A stretch of DNA of 52,035 nucleotides, taken from the NCBI GenBank assembly GCA_027315345.1, contig DAHUYE010000089.1, forward strand, positions 1 through 52,035. The letters are read 5' to 3'. Shown piece after piece: positions 39,889 through 47,218 of this stretch (position 1 is the stretch's first letter; the number at the start of each line of letters is the position of its first letter). Origin of the DNA: Actinomycetota bacterium (lineage in GTDB: Bacteria > Actinomycetota > Acidimicrobiia > Acidimicrobiales > JAJPHE01). The position numbers were made by a program, and so were the translations under genes. Under the pieces are notes generated by a model that ran no database searches, was not told the DNA's origin, and worked only from the letters and a program-made list of their open reading frames with translations.

Positions 39889-41484
39889 TCAGCCGGTCGG
39901 GGCGACCTTCAATCTGATGCGGAATTCGGCGCCAACGGGATGATTCGGTACAGCCCGAATGGACCCCCCCATTCGGGCGAGCAACTGACTGCTGATGAAG
40001 AGCCCCATGCCCACTCCACCCTCATCGTGAACCCGCGCTTCGGGGGACTCGGACTGGGTGAGCATCTCGAAAATTCTCCGGCTGTTGCGCCACCGCCCGG
40101 CCGGAAGCCCGACACCTTGGTCCCGGATGATCACCTCGACCCGCCGACCGCGACGCCGCGCCTCGACCTCGACCGGCCCCCCGGCCGGTGAGTATTTGAC
40201 CGCGTTCTCGATGACATGACCGAGCACCTGGTCGAGGGCGTCCGGGTCCCCGAGGACGGTCAGGCCCTCCTCGGCGTGCAGCTGGATGTGGTGAATCGGG
40301 GAGAGGGCCTGATGGTGTTCGATCACCCGTTCCAGATGGCGGTTGATGCCGACCGGCTGACGGCCCACGGACGGCGCGACTCCCGCCTCCAGCTGGGCCC
40401 CGGTCAGAAGTCGTTCCACCAGGTGCTCGAGGAGCTGGGCCTGCTGTCCGATGGAGTCGATCAGCTCCCGGCGCTGCGCCTCGGGCAGGCGTCCCCCGGC
40501 GCTGGTCAGCAGCTGGCTGAAGCCCCGGATGGTGGTCAACGGCGTGCGCAGTTCGTGCCCGGCGATGGTGAGGAAGGACCGCTTGGCCACTTCGACCTTC
40601 CGGGCCAGGCGGACCCGATCCAGCTCCGACAGCAGGATCACCAGGACCAGCAGCAGGAGGATGGCGGAGGCAGGAAAGACCGTTGCCCGCCAGGGGGAGT
40701 CGGCCGGCTGGGTCCAGGTGCTCAGCGGTTGGCTGACAGCCATCGTCCAGCCCCATCCGGCCGAGCTGTAGGCCACGGCCAGCCGGGCGCCACCCTCCCC
40801 GGAGAGGTCGGCCAGGCCCGACCCGCCGGCTGCGGCTCTGGCCATGGCGGCGGTGTACTGGGGCTCGGGCGGCACCCCGAGGGTGGGTAGGACGGTGGGG
40901 CTGACGACGTCTCCGGCCGGGTCGAGCAGGGCCAGGTTCGCTCCGGGAGCCCCCACCAGCCGGGCCAAGGTTCGGCCCAGGCTTCCCGACGGCAGCGTCG
41001 AACGGCCGACCAGGGTTCCTCCGCCCGGGCCGGGGATGGCGAGGCGAACCACCACGTCGGTGCTGTGCTGAAGGTTGTCGGCCGCCACCGTTACCGATCC
41101 CAGTCCCGGAGGAGGCGCTCCGTAGGTCCGGACCAGGCCGACCAGGTCGGCGTCGTTCGAGTCGGCGGCCACCACCACCCCGGCCGGGCTGGTCACGAAG
41201 ACGCCGTGGTCGAGGTCATCGGCTCCGGCCAGGCCCCGGTCCAGAACGGCCGGCGCCGACCCGAGCTGTGAGCCCGAGCCCGTCCAGGGCGCCAACTGGG
41301 CGGCCAGGCCGGCCATCTGGCCCACGGTGGTGGACAGCCACGTCGAAACGGCCGCGGCATCGGCTCTGACCAGGGCGACCCGGGCGGCACTGCGCTGGGC
41401 GGTCAGGGCCGCATCGGCCTGCCTGACCTGCTGGGAGATCCACAGCCAGGAGCCGGCCCCGGCCGCCCCGGCCAGGACCACCAC
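39889..41484 (-). CDS. Sensor histidine kinase with exterior sensing domain
   Basis: The protein has 531 residues. A first membrane segment at the very N-terminus (MVVLAGAAGAGSWLWI) and a second near residue 275 (TVFPASAILLLLVLVILL) bracket an exterior sensor of about 250 residues of Cache type (VFVTSPAGVVVAAD, GWGWTMAVSQPLS). Then come H-box IAGHELRTPLTTIRGF, N-box HVIENAVKYS, G1 RDQGVGLPAGR and G2 GVGMGLFISSQLLA. The GTG start leaves a short first membrane segment; a true start slightly upstream in the region after the response regulator stop is possible. It pairs with the single-receiver gene 35 bases upstream. Confidence 0.9.
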   Translation of the reverse strand: MVVLAGAAGAGSWLWISQQVRQADAALTAQRSAARVALVRADAAAVSTWLSTTVGQMAGLAAQLAPWTGSGSQLGSAPAVLDRGLAGADDLDHGVFVTSPAGVVVAADSNDADLVGLVRTYGAPPPGLGSVTVAADNLQHSTDVVVRLAIPGPGGGTLVGRSTLPSGSLGRTLARLVGAPGANLALLDPAGDVVSPTVLPTLGVPPEPQYTAAMARAAAGGSGLADLSGEGGARLAVAYSSAGWGWTMAVSQPLSTWTQPADSPWRATVFPASAILLLLVLVILLSELDRVRLARKVEVAKRSFLTIAGHELRTPLTTIRGFSQLLTSAGGRLPEAQRRELIDSIGQQAQLLEHLVERLLTGAQLEAGVAPSVGRQPVGINRHLERVIEHHQALSPIHHIQLHAEEGLTVLGDPDALDQVLGHVIENAVKYSPAGGPVEVEARRRGRRVEVIIRDQGVGLPAGRWRNSRRIFEMLTQSESPEARVHDEGGVGMGLFISSQLLARMGGSIRAVPNHPVGAEFRIRLKVAPTG

Positions 41485-41519
41485 CAGAACGGCGGAGAGG
41501 ACGGCTCGGCGGGGCGCGG

Positions 41520-41891
41520 TCAGGCTCCGGTCAGCAACCGATCGAGCAGGTCGACGAGGTCGTCCGGGTCGAAGGGCTTCTTGACGTACTCATCGGCCCC
41601 GGCGGCCTTTCCGGCGTCGATGTCGTCCATGCCGGTCCGGGCCGAGACCAGGACGACGGGGATGGCCTTGGTGGCCGGATCGGCTTTGAGCCGGCGGGCT
41701 ACCTCGAGTCCGTCGATGCCGGGCATCATCACGTCCAACAGGACTACGTCGGGGTGGGTGGCGGCGGCCTGGTTGAGGCCCTCCTGCCCGTTGGAAGCCG
41801 TGACCACCTCGAAGCCGGCCCGCTCCAGGATCATCGACTGGAGCTTGACGATCATGGCATCGTCGTCCACGACCAGGGCTCGTCTGGTCAT
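41520..41891 (-). CDS. Single-domain response regulator
   Basis: The protein has 123 residues and only a receiver domain: RRALVVDDDAMIVKL (acidic pocket), VVLLDVMMPGIDG (phospho-Asp), VVLVSARTG (Thr/Ser switch) and EYVKKPFDPDDL (Lys). It lacks an output domain, so it acts by protein contact or as a phosphotransfer step, like CheY/DivK. It precedes the sensor kinase on the same strand and is its probable partner. Confidence 0.93.
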   Translation of the reverse strand: MTRRALVVDDDAMIVKLQSMILERAGFEVVTASNGQEGLNQAAATHPDVVLLDVMMPGIDGLEVARRLKADPATKAIPVVLVSARTGMDDIDAGKAAGADEYVKKPFDPDDLVDLLDRLLTGA

Positions 41892-41965
41892 GCGGATCTC
41901 AGGTGTCTCGGGCGGATGCGGATGCGGCCATGGTACCGATGGCCCTGCGGGCCCGACCCGGGGTC

Positions 41966-42259
41966 TCACATCCCGAAGCTGGCTCCCACGGCCTGGTCGT
42001 TGGACTCGTAGGCGGCCCCGGCCTGGCTCATGAGCTGGCCCAGATCGGTGAGGGCCTGGTGGAGCTGGCGGGAGCTGGTCTGCCACTGCTCCCACAGGGC
42101 GATGAAGCGGGCCTGGCCCAGGCCGGCCCAGTCCGATCCGAGGGGGGCGACCTGGCCGGCCAGCTGGGTCAGGGTGGACTCGATGGTCCCGGCGCCGGCT
42201 CGCAGCTGGCCGGCCACGCCCGTCAACTGCTCGGGGGTGACGCGGATGAGACTGGTCAT
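41966..42259 (-). CDS. WXG100 (ESAT-6-like) family protein
   Basis: The protein has 97 residues, the standard length. Two helices, VTPEQLTGVAGQLRAGAGTI and LHQALTDLGQLMSQAGAAYE, flank the turn SDWAGLGQARF with the W-x-G motif. Such proteins form helical hairpin dimers and are secreted by type VII systems. No EccC ATPase, partner WXG100 gene or substrate toxin is next to it, so the secretion machinery must be elsewhere or the protein has another use. A ribosome site (GGGAG, seven-base gap) and a consensus promoter precede it. Confidence 0.92.
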   Translation of the reverse strand: MTSLIRVTPEQLTGVAGQLRAGAGTIESTLTQLAGQVAPLGSDWAGLGQARFIALWEQWQTSSRQLHQALTDLGQLMSQAGAAYESNDQAVGASFGM

Positions 42260-42309
42260 GGAGAGACTCCCTTCGTCGGAGCCCTGGTAGGGCGTTAATG
42301 GATCACTTC

Positions 42310-42337
42310 ATGCTATTTGATGATATGTGGGTGTCAA
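42310..42337 (-). promoter_or_regulatory. Consensus promoter of the WXG100 gene
   Basis: The minus strand has TTGACA, 16 bases and TAGCAT, the closest match to the vegetative consensus in the window. The leader is about 45 bases and contains a proper ribosome site, unlike the many leaderless genes nearby. High expression is likely. Confidence 0.7.
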
Positions 42338-42357
42338 GGGGTGACGTGACCGAGCGG

Positions 42358-42363
42358 TACGGT
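42358..42363 (+). promoter_or_regulatory. -10 element of the TauE/SafE gene
   Basis: TACGGT is five bases before the ATG at 42369, the leaderless pattern. Confidence 0.35.
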
Positions 42364-42368
42364 GCCCG

Positions 42369-43124
42369 ATGGCCCTGAGCGTGTGGGGGGATCTGGCGGT
42401 GGCGGGGGCCGGGGTCCTGGCCGGGGGCATCAACACCATCGTCGGGTCCGGCTCCCTCATCACCTTTCCCACCCTGGTGGCCCTGGGCCTGCCGCCGCTG
42501 GTCGCCAACGTGACCAACACGGTCGGGTTGGTGCCGGGCTCGGTGAGCGGGGCGTGGGGCTACCGCCGGGAGCTGGCCGGCCAGCGGGGCCGGGCCATCC
42601 GGCTGGGCATTTTCTCGGCCCTGGGCGGGCTGGCCGGTGGCGTCTTGCTCCTGTCCTTGCCGGGATCGTTCCAGGAGGTGGTGCCCTGGCTGGTCCTGCT
42701 GGCCGTGGCCATGGTCGTGGTCCAGCCCCGGCTGGCCCGGTGGCTGGCCGACCGGGGCCGGGCCCCGGAAGGTCACGGGGGCTGGCTGCTGCGGGGCGGG
42801 GTGTTCACCACCGGCGTCTACGGGGGCTACTTCGGCGCCGCCCAGGGTGTCCTGCTGATCGGGATCCTGGGCTTGGGCGTGGACGATGACCTGCAGCGCC
42901 TGAACGCCCTCAAGAACGTCCTGGCCGCGCTGGTCAACGGGGTGGCCGGGGTGCTCTTCATAGTGGACGCCCCGGTCCGGTGGGAGCCGGCCCTGATCCT
43001 GGCGGCGGGGAGTATTGCCGGAGGGCAGTTGGGGGCCAGGGTCGGCCGGCGCCTCCCGGCGGCGGTACTGAGGGGCGTGATCGTCATCGGAGGAGTTGCC
43101 GTGGCTGTGAAACTGCTGGTTTGA
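42369..43124 (+). CDS. TauE/SafE family sulfite/sulfonate exporter-like protein
   Basis: The protein has 251 residues with about seven to eight membrane segments. The two half-repeat signatures GAGVLAGGINTIVGSGSLIT and FTTGVYGGYFGAAQGVLLIG are those of the TauE/SafE (DUF81) family. LNALKNVLAALVNGVAGVLF is the usual middle helix. Members move sulfite, sulfoacetate or other organic anions; no sulfur genes are nearby, so the substrate is open. It is a single gene, divergent from the WXG100 gene. Confidence 0.9.
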   Translation: MALSVWGDLAVAGAGVLAGGINTIVGSGSLITFPTLVALGLPPLVANVTNTVGLVPGSVSGAWGYRRELAGQRGRAIRLGIFSALGGLAGGVLLLSLPGSFQEVVPWLVLLAVAMVVVQPRLARWLADRGRAPEGHGGWLLRGGVFTTGVYGGYFGAAQGVLLIGILGLGVDDDLQRLNALKNVLAALVNGVAGVLFIVDAPVRWEPALILAAGSIAGGQLGARVGRRLPAAVLRGVIVIGGVAVAVKLLV

Positions 43125-43168
43125 GCCTTGGTTGACTATCCCGGCGTCAAGCGGGAGATAAGCCCCTC

Positions 43169-43651
43169 ATGCCTGAGTTGCTCGAGCGGGACGAGTTCCG
43201 GATCAACCTGACTCTCCAACTGCCGCGGGACCGGGTCAGCATCCCGGTGGTCCGCCACCTGACCCGGGACGCCCTGGTGGAGGTGGGGGTGGTCGGAAAC
43301 ATCCGGGACGACGTCGAGCTGGCCGTGACCGAGGCCTGCGCCAATGTCCTGGATCACGCTGGTAATGGAGATGCCTATGACGTCGTAGTCTCGGTGGGAG
43401 GCCGGACGTGTGAAATCCGGGTGGTCGACGTTGGGAGGGGCTTCGACTACGAGAGTCTTTCCGGGAACGAGATTCGGACCGACGATGAAAGTGGTCGTGG
43501 CATCGCGCTCATGCGCGCTCTCATGGATACGGTGCGGTTCAGTTCCGAACCTGAACGCGGCACGATCGTCCACCTCGTAAAGGGCCTCGACTTCGATGAC
43601 GCTTCCCCCGCCCGACGACTTCTGCAGCCGGACCCCGCCCCAGGGGAGTGA
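43169..43651 (+). CDS. RsbW-like ATP-binding protein (HATPase)
   Basis: The protein has 160 residues. INLTLQLPRDRVSIPVVRHL begins the fold. The N-box is DDVELAVTEACANVLDHAG, G1 is VVDVGRGFD, and ESGRGIALMRALMD is the ATP-lid glycine motif. This is the anti-sigma-factor kinase type (RsbW/SpoIIAB). It lacks a DHp domain. The next gene starts three bases after its stop and encodes just a DHp-like hairpin, so the two may form one split kinase; alternatively this protein controls a sigma factor or anti-sigma antagonist elsewhere. Confidence 0.85.
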   Translation: MPELLERDEFRINLTLQLPRDRVSIPVVRHLTRDALVEVGVVGNIRDDVELAVTEACANVLDHAGNGDAYDVVVSVGGRTCEIRVVDVGRGFDYESLSGNEIRTDDESGRGIALMRALMDTVRFSSEPERGTIVHLVKGLDFDDASPARRLLQPDPAPGE

Positions 43652-43654
43652 CGG

Positions 43655-43969
43655 GTGAATCCGGCCGGCGGAGGCGCTGAGTTCCCGGCCGGAGGGCAGG
43701 CCTGGGATGCCGATGAGTCCGATGCGGCCATGGCCGTCATCGCCCACGGGCTGCTCAACTCGGTCAGCGCCATCCAGATGGGCGCCTACGCCCTGCGGGA
43801 GTCATGGGCCCAGATGACCGATGAGCAACGGGACCAGGTCCTCGGCATCGTGGCCGACCAGGCCGCCCACGTCCGGGGCATCCTCCAGGACATGATCCGG
43901 GGTCTGCCCAGCGATGTCATCCGGGCCCTCAACGGCCTGGAGCGCCGGCCCGAGGAGCCGATGGGCTGA
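43655..43969 (+). CDS. DHp-only histidine-kinase-like protein
   Basis: The protein has 104 residues. MAVIAHGLLNSVSAIQMGAY contains a His in an H-box-like context, and the second helix is DQVLGIVADQAAHVRGILQD. This is the two-helix dimerisation/phosphotransfer part of a histidine kinase, followed by GLPSDVIRAL and a short tail. No ATPase domain follows. The GTG start lies three bases after the HATPase stop, so the two are made together. It could be a phosphoacceptor for that HATPase or a scaffold for other kinases. Confidence 0.7.
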   Translation: MNPAGGGAEFPAGGQAWDADESDAAMAVIAHGLLNSVSAIQMGAYALRESWAQMTDEQRDQVLGIVADQAAHVRGILQDMIRGLPSDVIRALNGLERRPEEPMG

Positions 43970-43989
43970 ATCTCTGAGGGCACCGGCGC

Positions 43990-45285
43990 TCAGGCCGGGT
44001 CGGACTCCGGCGCCGGCGTCGGAGTCGGCGCCGGACCGGGCGGCTGGCGGGACCACCATTCCGTCTCCGCCCGCCGGGCCACCTCCCGGGCCGGCAGGTT
44101 GTGCAGTACGGCTATGGCGGCCACATCGTCGTGTTCGGCCTTGGCCCGCCCCGGAGACACCTTGATCCGCACCGGGTGACCTTCCACCTCGACGGTTTCG
44201 GTGTCCCGGCCGGCCGGCCAGCGGGAGAGGATCGAGCCGCGGACCCCGAGGCTGCCCGTCTCCGAACGCATGACCGCCCGCACCTGGCCGGCCAGGGCCA
44301 CGTCGGCCAGGGCGGAGACGATGTGTCCGGGCCGGCCCTTCTTCATGACCGCGCCGGTCACCCAGGCGTCATGCGCCCCGGCCCGGAGCAGGGCTTCGAT
44401 GGTGTGGGCCAGCGTTTCCCCGGTGGCGTCGTCGACGTTGGTCTCCAGCAGGTAGACGGGCTGGCCGTCGAGGGGGGCGAGGCCGGAGGGATGCCCTTCG
44501 TCGTCTCCGTCGGGGCGGGGGGCGAGCCGGTCATGGTGGCCGGCCGGACTGGACGCCGGCCGGATCAGGGCCTCCCCGATGACGACCTGGGTGCAGTTGG
44601 GCAACTCCTCCAACTCCCGGGAGCCGGCCCCGTAGCCGGTCGAGGTGACCGTCATGGGCGGCAGGGGACCGTGGGCGCTGGCCAGGGCGGTCACCAGGGC
44701 GGCCCCGGTGGGCGTGGTCAACTCGATCGTGACGTCGCGCCCGTAGACGGGGACCTCGGCCAGCAGCTCCACCGCCGCCGGGGACGGGTTGGGCAGCATG
44801 CCGTGGGCGGAGCGGACCATGCCCGTCCCGGTGGCGATGGCGCTGGTCTCGACCCGGTCCACGCCGAGGATCTCCAGGGCGGCACAGGTGCCGACGATGT
44901 CCACGATGGCGTCGATCCCGCCCACCTCGTGGAAGTGGACCTGGGCGGTGTTCCGGTGGTGGAGGCGGCCCTCGACCTCGGCCAGGCCGGCGAAGGTGGC
45001 CAGGGCCCGGGCCCGGACCCGCTCCGGCAGGGCGGCGGCCTCGATCAGGCCGACGATGTTGGCGTAGGTGCGCACTACCCCGTCCTCGGGGGCGTGGACG
45101 ACCACATGGGTGGCCGCTATCCCACCCCGCTGGACGGCTTCGGCCGTCACCGACCAGTCGCCCATGGGGATCGTCTCGAGCAGGGCCCGTACCGCGTCCA
45201 GGTCGGCGCCGGCATCGATGAGCGAGCCCAGGGCCATGTCCCCGGCGATGCCGGAGAAGCAGTGGAACCAGGCGATTCGGCTCAC
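43990..45285 (-). CDS. larC: LarC, nickel insertion in nickel-pincer nucleotide synthesis
   Basis: The protein has 431 residues in one frame. WFHCFSGIAGDMALGSLIDA is the N-terminal signature; RNTAQVHFHEVGGIDAIVDI and GMVRSAHGMLPNPSPAAVEL are central motifs, and LETNVDDATGETLAHTIEAL with VMKKGRPGHIVSAL starts the C-terminal domain. LarC is a CTP-dependent enzyme that inserts nickel into the pincer nucleotide used by lactate racemase and related enzymes. In some lactobacilli it is split by a frameshift; here it is whole. The GTG start overlaps the LarB stop. A Pro-rich tail (PAPTPTPAPESDPA) ends it. Confidence 0.92.
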   Translation of the reverse strand: MSRIAWFHCFSGIAGDMALGSLIDAGADLDAVRALLETIPMGDWSVTAEAVQRGGIAATHVVVHAPEDGVVRTYANIVGLIEAAALPERVRARALATFAGLAEVEGRLHHRNTAQVHFHEVGGIDAIVDIVGTCAALEILGVDRVETSAIATGTGMVRSAHGMLPNPSPAAVELLAEVPVYGRDVTIELTTPTGAALVTALASAHGPLPPMTVTSTGYGAGSRELEELPNCTQVVIGEALIRPASSPAGHHDRLAPRPDGDDEGHPSGLAPLDGQPVYLLETNVDDATGETLAHTIEALLRAGAHDAWVTGAVMKKGRPGHIVSALADVALAGQVRAVMRSETGSLGVRGSILSRWPAGRDTETVEVEGHPVRIKVSPGRAKAEHDDVAAIAVLHNLPAREVARRAETEWWSRQPPGPAPTPTPAPESDPA

Positions 45286-46130
45286 GCCGGGACGGTCGGG
45301 GCGCCGCTCGGGGCGCCGCTCGGGGCGTCGGTCGGGGCGTCGGTCGGGGCGTCGGGGGCCGGGAGAGGTCGCGCCGCGTCGAGCATGCGGCCGAGGGCGC
45401 TGGCGGCGCCGAAGCCGTTGTCGATCCCGACCACGGCCAGCCCGGCGGCGCAGGACGACAGCATGGCCAGCAGGGCGGTGACCCCCTCCAGGGCGGCGCC
45501 GTAGCCGACGCTGGTGGGTACGGCCACCACCGGGGCCCCGGTCAGGCCGCCGACTATGGAGGCCAGCGCCCCTTCCATGCCGGCCACCACGATCACGCCC
45601 TGGGCGGCCTGGAGGACATCGACCGAGCCGAGCAGCCGGTGCAGCCCGGCCACCCCGCAGTCGGCCAGCAGGCAGGGGACGAAGCCGTAGGCGGCCAGGG
45701 TGGCATGGGCCTCGGCCGCGACCGGGAGATCGGCGGTGCCCGCCGTGACCACCACCACCCGCTCGGGACGGGGCGGGTTGGGCCGCCAGGCCAGCGTCTT
45801 CAGCCGGGCCGGTTCGGTGGGGGTGACGGTGCCGCCGGGATTGGCGGCCAGGGCGGCCTCGACCTGTTCGGGGTCGGCCCGGGTCAGCAGCACCGGTCCA
45901 CCGCTGGGATCGCCCAGCAGCTCGGCCACGATGGCGGCGGCCTGGGCCGGGGTCTTCCCCGGTCCGTAGACGGCCTCGGGCCGGCCCTGGCGCAGGTGAC
46001 GGTGATGGTCGACCTTGGCGAAGCCGAGATCGGCGAAGGGCAACCGTCGCAGTCTCCCTGCCGCCTCATCCGCCGGGACCCGGCCGGCGGCGACGTCTTC
46101 GAATAGGCCCCGCAGGGTGGCTTCGTCCAT
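45282..46130 (-). CDS. larB: LarB, nickel-pincer nucleotide synthesis (NCAIR-mutase-like)
   Basis: The protein has 282 residues. FADLGFAKVDHHRHLRQGRP and EAVYGPGKT at the N-terminus and the PurE-like core VVVVTAGTADLPVAAEAHAT, IVVAGMEGALASIVGGL and VVAVPTSVGYGAALEG match LarB, which carboxylates and hydrolyses nicotinic acid adenine dinucleotide as the first step of the cofactor. The C-terminus has a short repeat (DAPTDAPTDAPSGAPSGAP) from a 12-base DNA repeat. LarE (sulfur donor) and the racemase LarA are not in the window. Confidence 0.92.
   Translation of the reverse strand: MDEATLRGLFEDVAAGRVPADEAAGRLRRLPFADLGFAKVDHHRHLRQGRPEAVYGPGKTPAQAAAIVAELLGDPSGGPVLLTRADPEQVEAALAANPGGTVTPTEPARLKTLAWRPNPPRPERVVVVTAGTADLPVAAEAHATLAAYGFVPCLLADCGVAGLHRLLGSVDVLQAAQGVIVVAGMEGALASIVGGLTGAPVVAVPTSVGYGAALEGVTALLAMLSSCAAGLAVVGIDNGFGAASALGRMLDAARPLPAPDAPTDAPTDAPSGAPSGAPTVPA
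45297..45356. repeat. 12-base tandem repeat at the larB 3' end
   Basis: About five copies of a 12-base unit related to GGGGCGTCGGTC or GGGGCGCCGCTC encode the Thr/Ser-Asp/Gly-Ala-Pro tail of LarB. Copy-number change would alter only the disordered tail. Confidence 0.75.
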
Positions 46131-46139
46131 GCTCCTAAC

Positions 46140-46145
46140 TATCCT
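46140..46145 (+). promoter_or_regulatory. -10 element of pheA
   Basis: TATCCT is followed by seven bases and then the GTG at 46153. It lies in the short gap between the divergent larB and pheA starts. Confidence 0.45.
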
Positions 46146-46152
46146 GCCCGAT

Positions 46153-47097
46153 GTGAGTGCGGCCGCCCCCGTCCGGACGGTCGGCTACCTGGGCCCGCCC
46201 GGCACCTTCACCGAAGAGGCGCTCATGGGCCAGGCCGACCTGGTGGCCTCGGCCGAGCTGGTGTCGATGGCCTCGGTGGGCGACGTGCTGGCCGCCACCG
46301 AGGGCGGGGAGCTGGACCTGGGCTTCGTTCCGATCGAGAACGCCATCGAGGGGGCGGTGACCGCCACCCTGGACGCCTTGGTCTTCCAGCACCGCCTTCT
46401 CATCCAGCGGGAGGTGGTCATCCCCATCCACATGCAGCTGTTGGGCCCGGCCGGCCTGGAGCTGGAGGCGGTCCGGCGGGTGATGGCCTTCCCCTTCGCC
46501 GAGGCCCAGTGCCGTGCCTTCCTGGCCGCCAAGCTCCCCGGCGCCGAGGTGATCCCGGCCCACTCCAACGCCGAGGCCGCCCGCCGGCTGGCCGAGGACG
46601 GCCCCGAGGCCACCGCCGCCATCAGCACCTCGCTGGCCGCCGAGCTCTACGGCCTGGAGGTGATGGTGGCCGATGTGGAGGACCACCCCGATAACTCGAC
46701 CCGCTTCGTGGCCGTGGCCCGGGAGGGGATACCGGCGCCCACCGGTCATGACCGCACCAGCATCGCCTGCTTCCAGCGGGCCGATGTACCGGGGAGCCTG
46801 CAGTCAATCCTGGGCAACTTCTCCGCTCGGGGGATCCAGCTGTCCAAGCTGGAGTCCCGACCCACCAAGAAGGGCCTGGGGGACTACTGCTTCATCATCG
46901 ACCTGGACGGCCACGTGGCCGATGAGGTGGTGGCCGACTGCCTGCGCAGCCTCCACGCCGGCCTGGCCGAGCTCCGTTTCATGGGTTCCTACCCCGCCGC
47001 CGGGGCCCATTACGAGGCGGGTCGGAGGGACGTCAGCCAGGCCTGGCGGGCGGCCGAGGAGTGGGTCGAGGCGCTGCGGGCCCAGGTCCGGGACTGA
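46153..47097 (+). CDS. pheA: Prephenate dehydratase
   Basis: The protein has 314 residues. RTVGYLGPPGTFTEEALMG, LGFVPIENAIEGAVTATLDA and the catalytic DNSTRFVAVAR (TRF motif) define the dehydratase, which converts prephenate to phenylpyruvate for phenylalanine. The ACT regulatory domain has GSLQSILGNFSARGIQLSKL and ESRPTK, the GALV- and ESRP-type motifs that bind phenylalanine, so feedback inhibition is expected. It is not fused to chorismate mutase. The GTG start fits the leaderless pattern; ATG 46129 is the alternative but would overlap the larB start. Confidence 0.92.
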   Translation: MSAAAPVRTVGYLGPPGTFTEEALMGQADLVASAELVSMASVGDVLAATEGGELDLGFVPIENAIEGAVTATLDALVFQHRLLIQREVVIPIHMQLLGPAGLELEAVRRVMAFPFAEAQCRAFLAAKLPGAEVIPAHSNAEAARRLAEDGPEATAAISTSLAAELYGLEVMVADVEDHPDNSTRFVAVAREGIPAPTGHDRTSIACFQRADVPGSLQSILGNFSARGIQLSKLESRPTKKGLGDYCFIIDLDGHVADEVVADCLRSLHAGLAELRFMGSYPAAGAHYEAGRRDVSQAWRAAEEWVEALRAQVRD

Positions 47098-47101
47098 CCC
47101 T

Positions 47102-47138
47102 CAGCTTTTCCAGCTTTTCCAGCTTTTCCAGGCTTTTC
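47102..47138. repeat. Tandem repeat of CAGCTTTTC after pheA
   Basis: There are three perfect 9-base copies and a fourth with one extra G, beginning four bases after the pheA stop. On the plus strand the T-runs could help end transcription. No stem-loop is evident. Confidence 0.85.
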
Positions 47139-47167
47139 TGCCATTTTCGGCGTCCGGCTGTCGGTAC

Positions 47168-47173
47168 TATAGT
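47168..47173 (+). promoter_or_regulatory. -10 element of the DUF222/HNH gene
   Basis: TATAGT is a near-consensus -10, with a poor -35 (TTTCGG) 17 bases upstream. The LexA box begins nine bases downstream and so covers the transcription start. Confidence 0.55.
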
Positions 47174-47181
47174 GTAAACTA

Positions 47182-47197
47182 TCGAACAAATGTTCGA
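47182..47197. promoter_or_regulatory. LexA (SOS) box
   Basis: TCGAACAAATGTTCGA is an exact palindrome of the mycobacterial/actinobacterial LexA type TCGAAC-N4-GTTCGA. It overlaps the expected transcription start of the DUF222/HNH gene, so LexA would repress it until DNA damage. Confidence 0.8.
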
Positions 47198-47218
47198 ATC
47201 GAACTTAGGGGGTTCGAA

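Noticed and set aside
41966-42259. Part of a type VII secretion locus
   Set aside because: No EccB, EccC, EccD, mycosin or second WXG100 gene is present in the window.
46015-46152. Longer pheA starting within larB
   Set aside because: It would overlap the divergent larB gene by over 100 bases, and the added residues do not match the family.
47102-47138. Possible CRISPR-like array
   Set aside because: The units are nine bases with no spacers and no cas genes nearby; it is a simple tandem repeat.
46673-47218. In-frame extension of the DUF222/HNH gene into pheA
   Set aside because: It overlaps pheA in another frame; no start lies between the promoter/LexA box and the TTG with its ribosome site.
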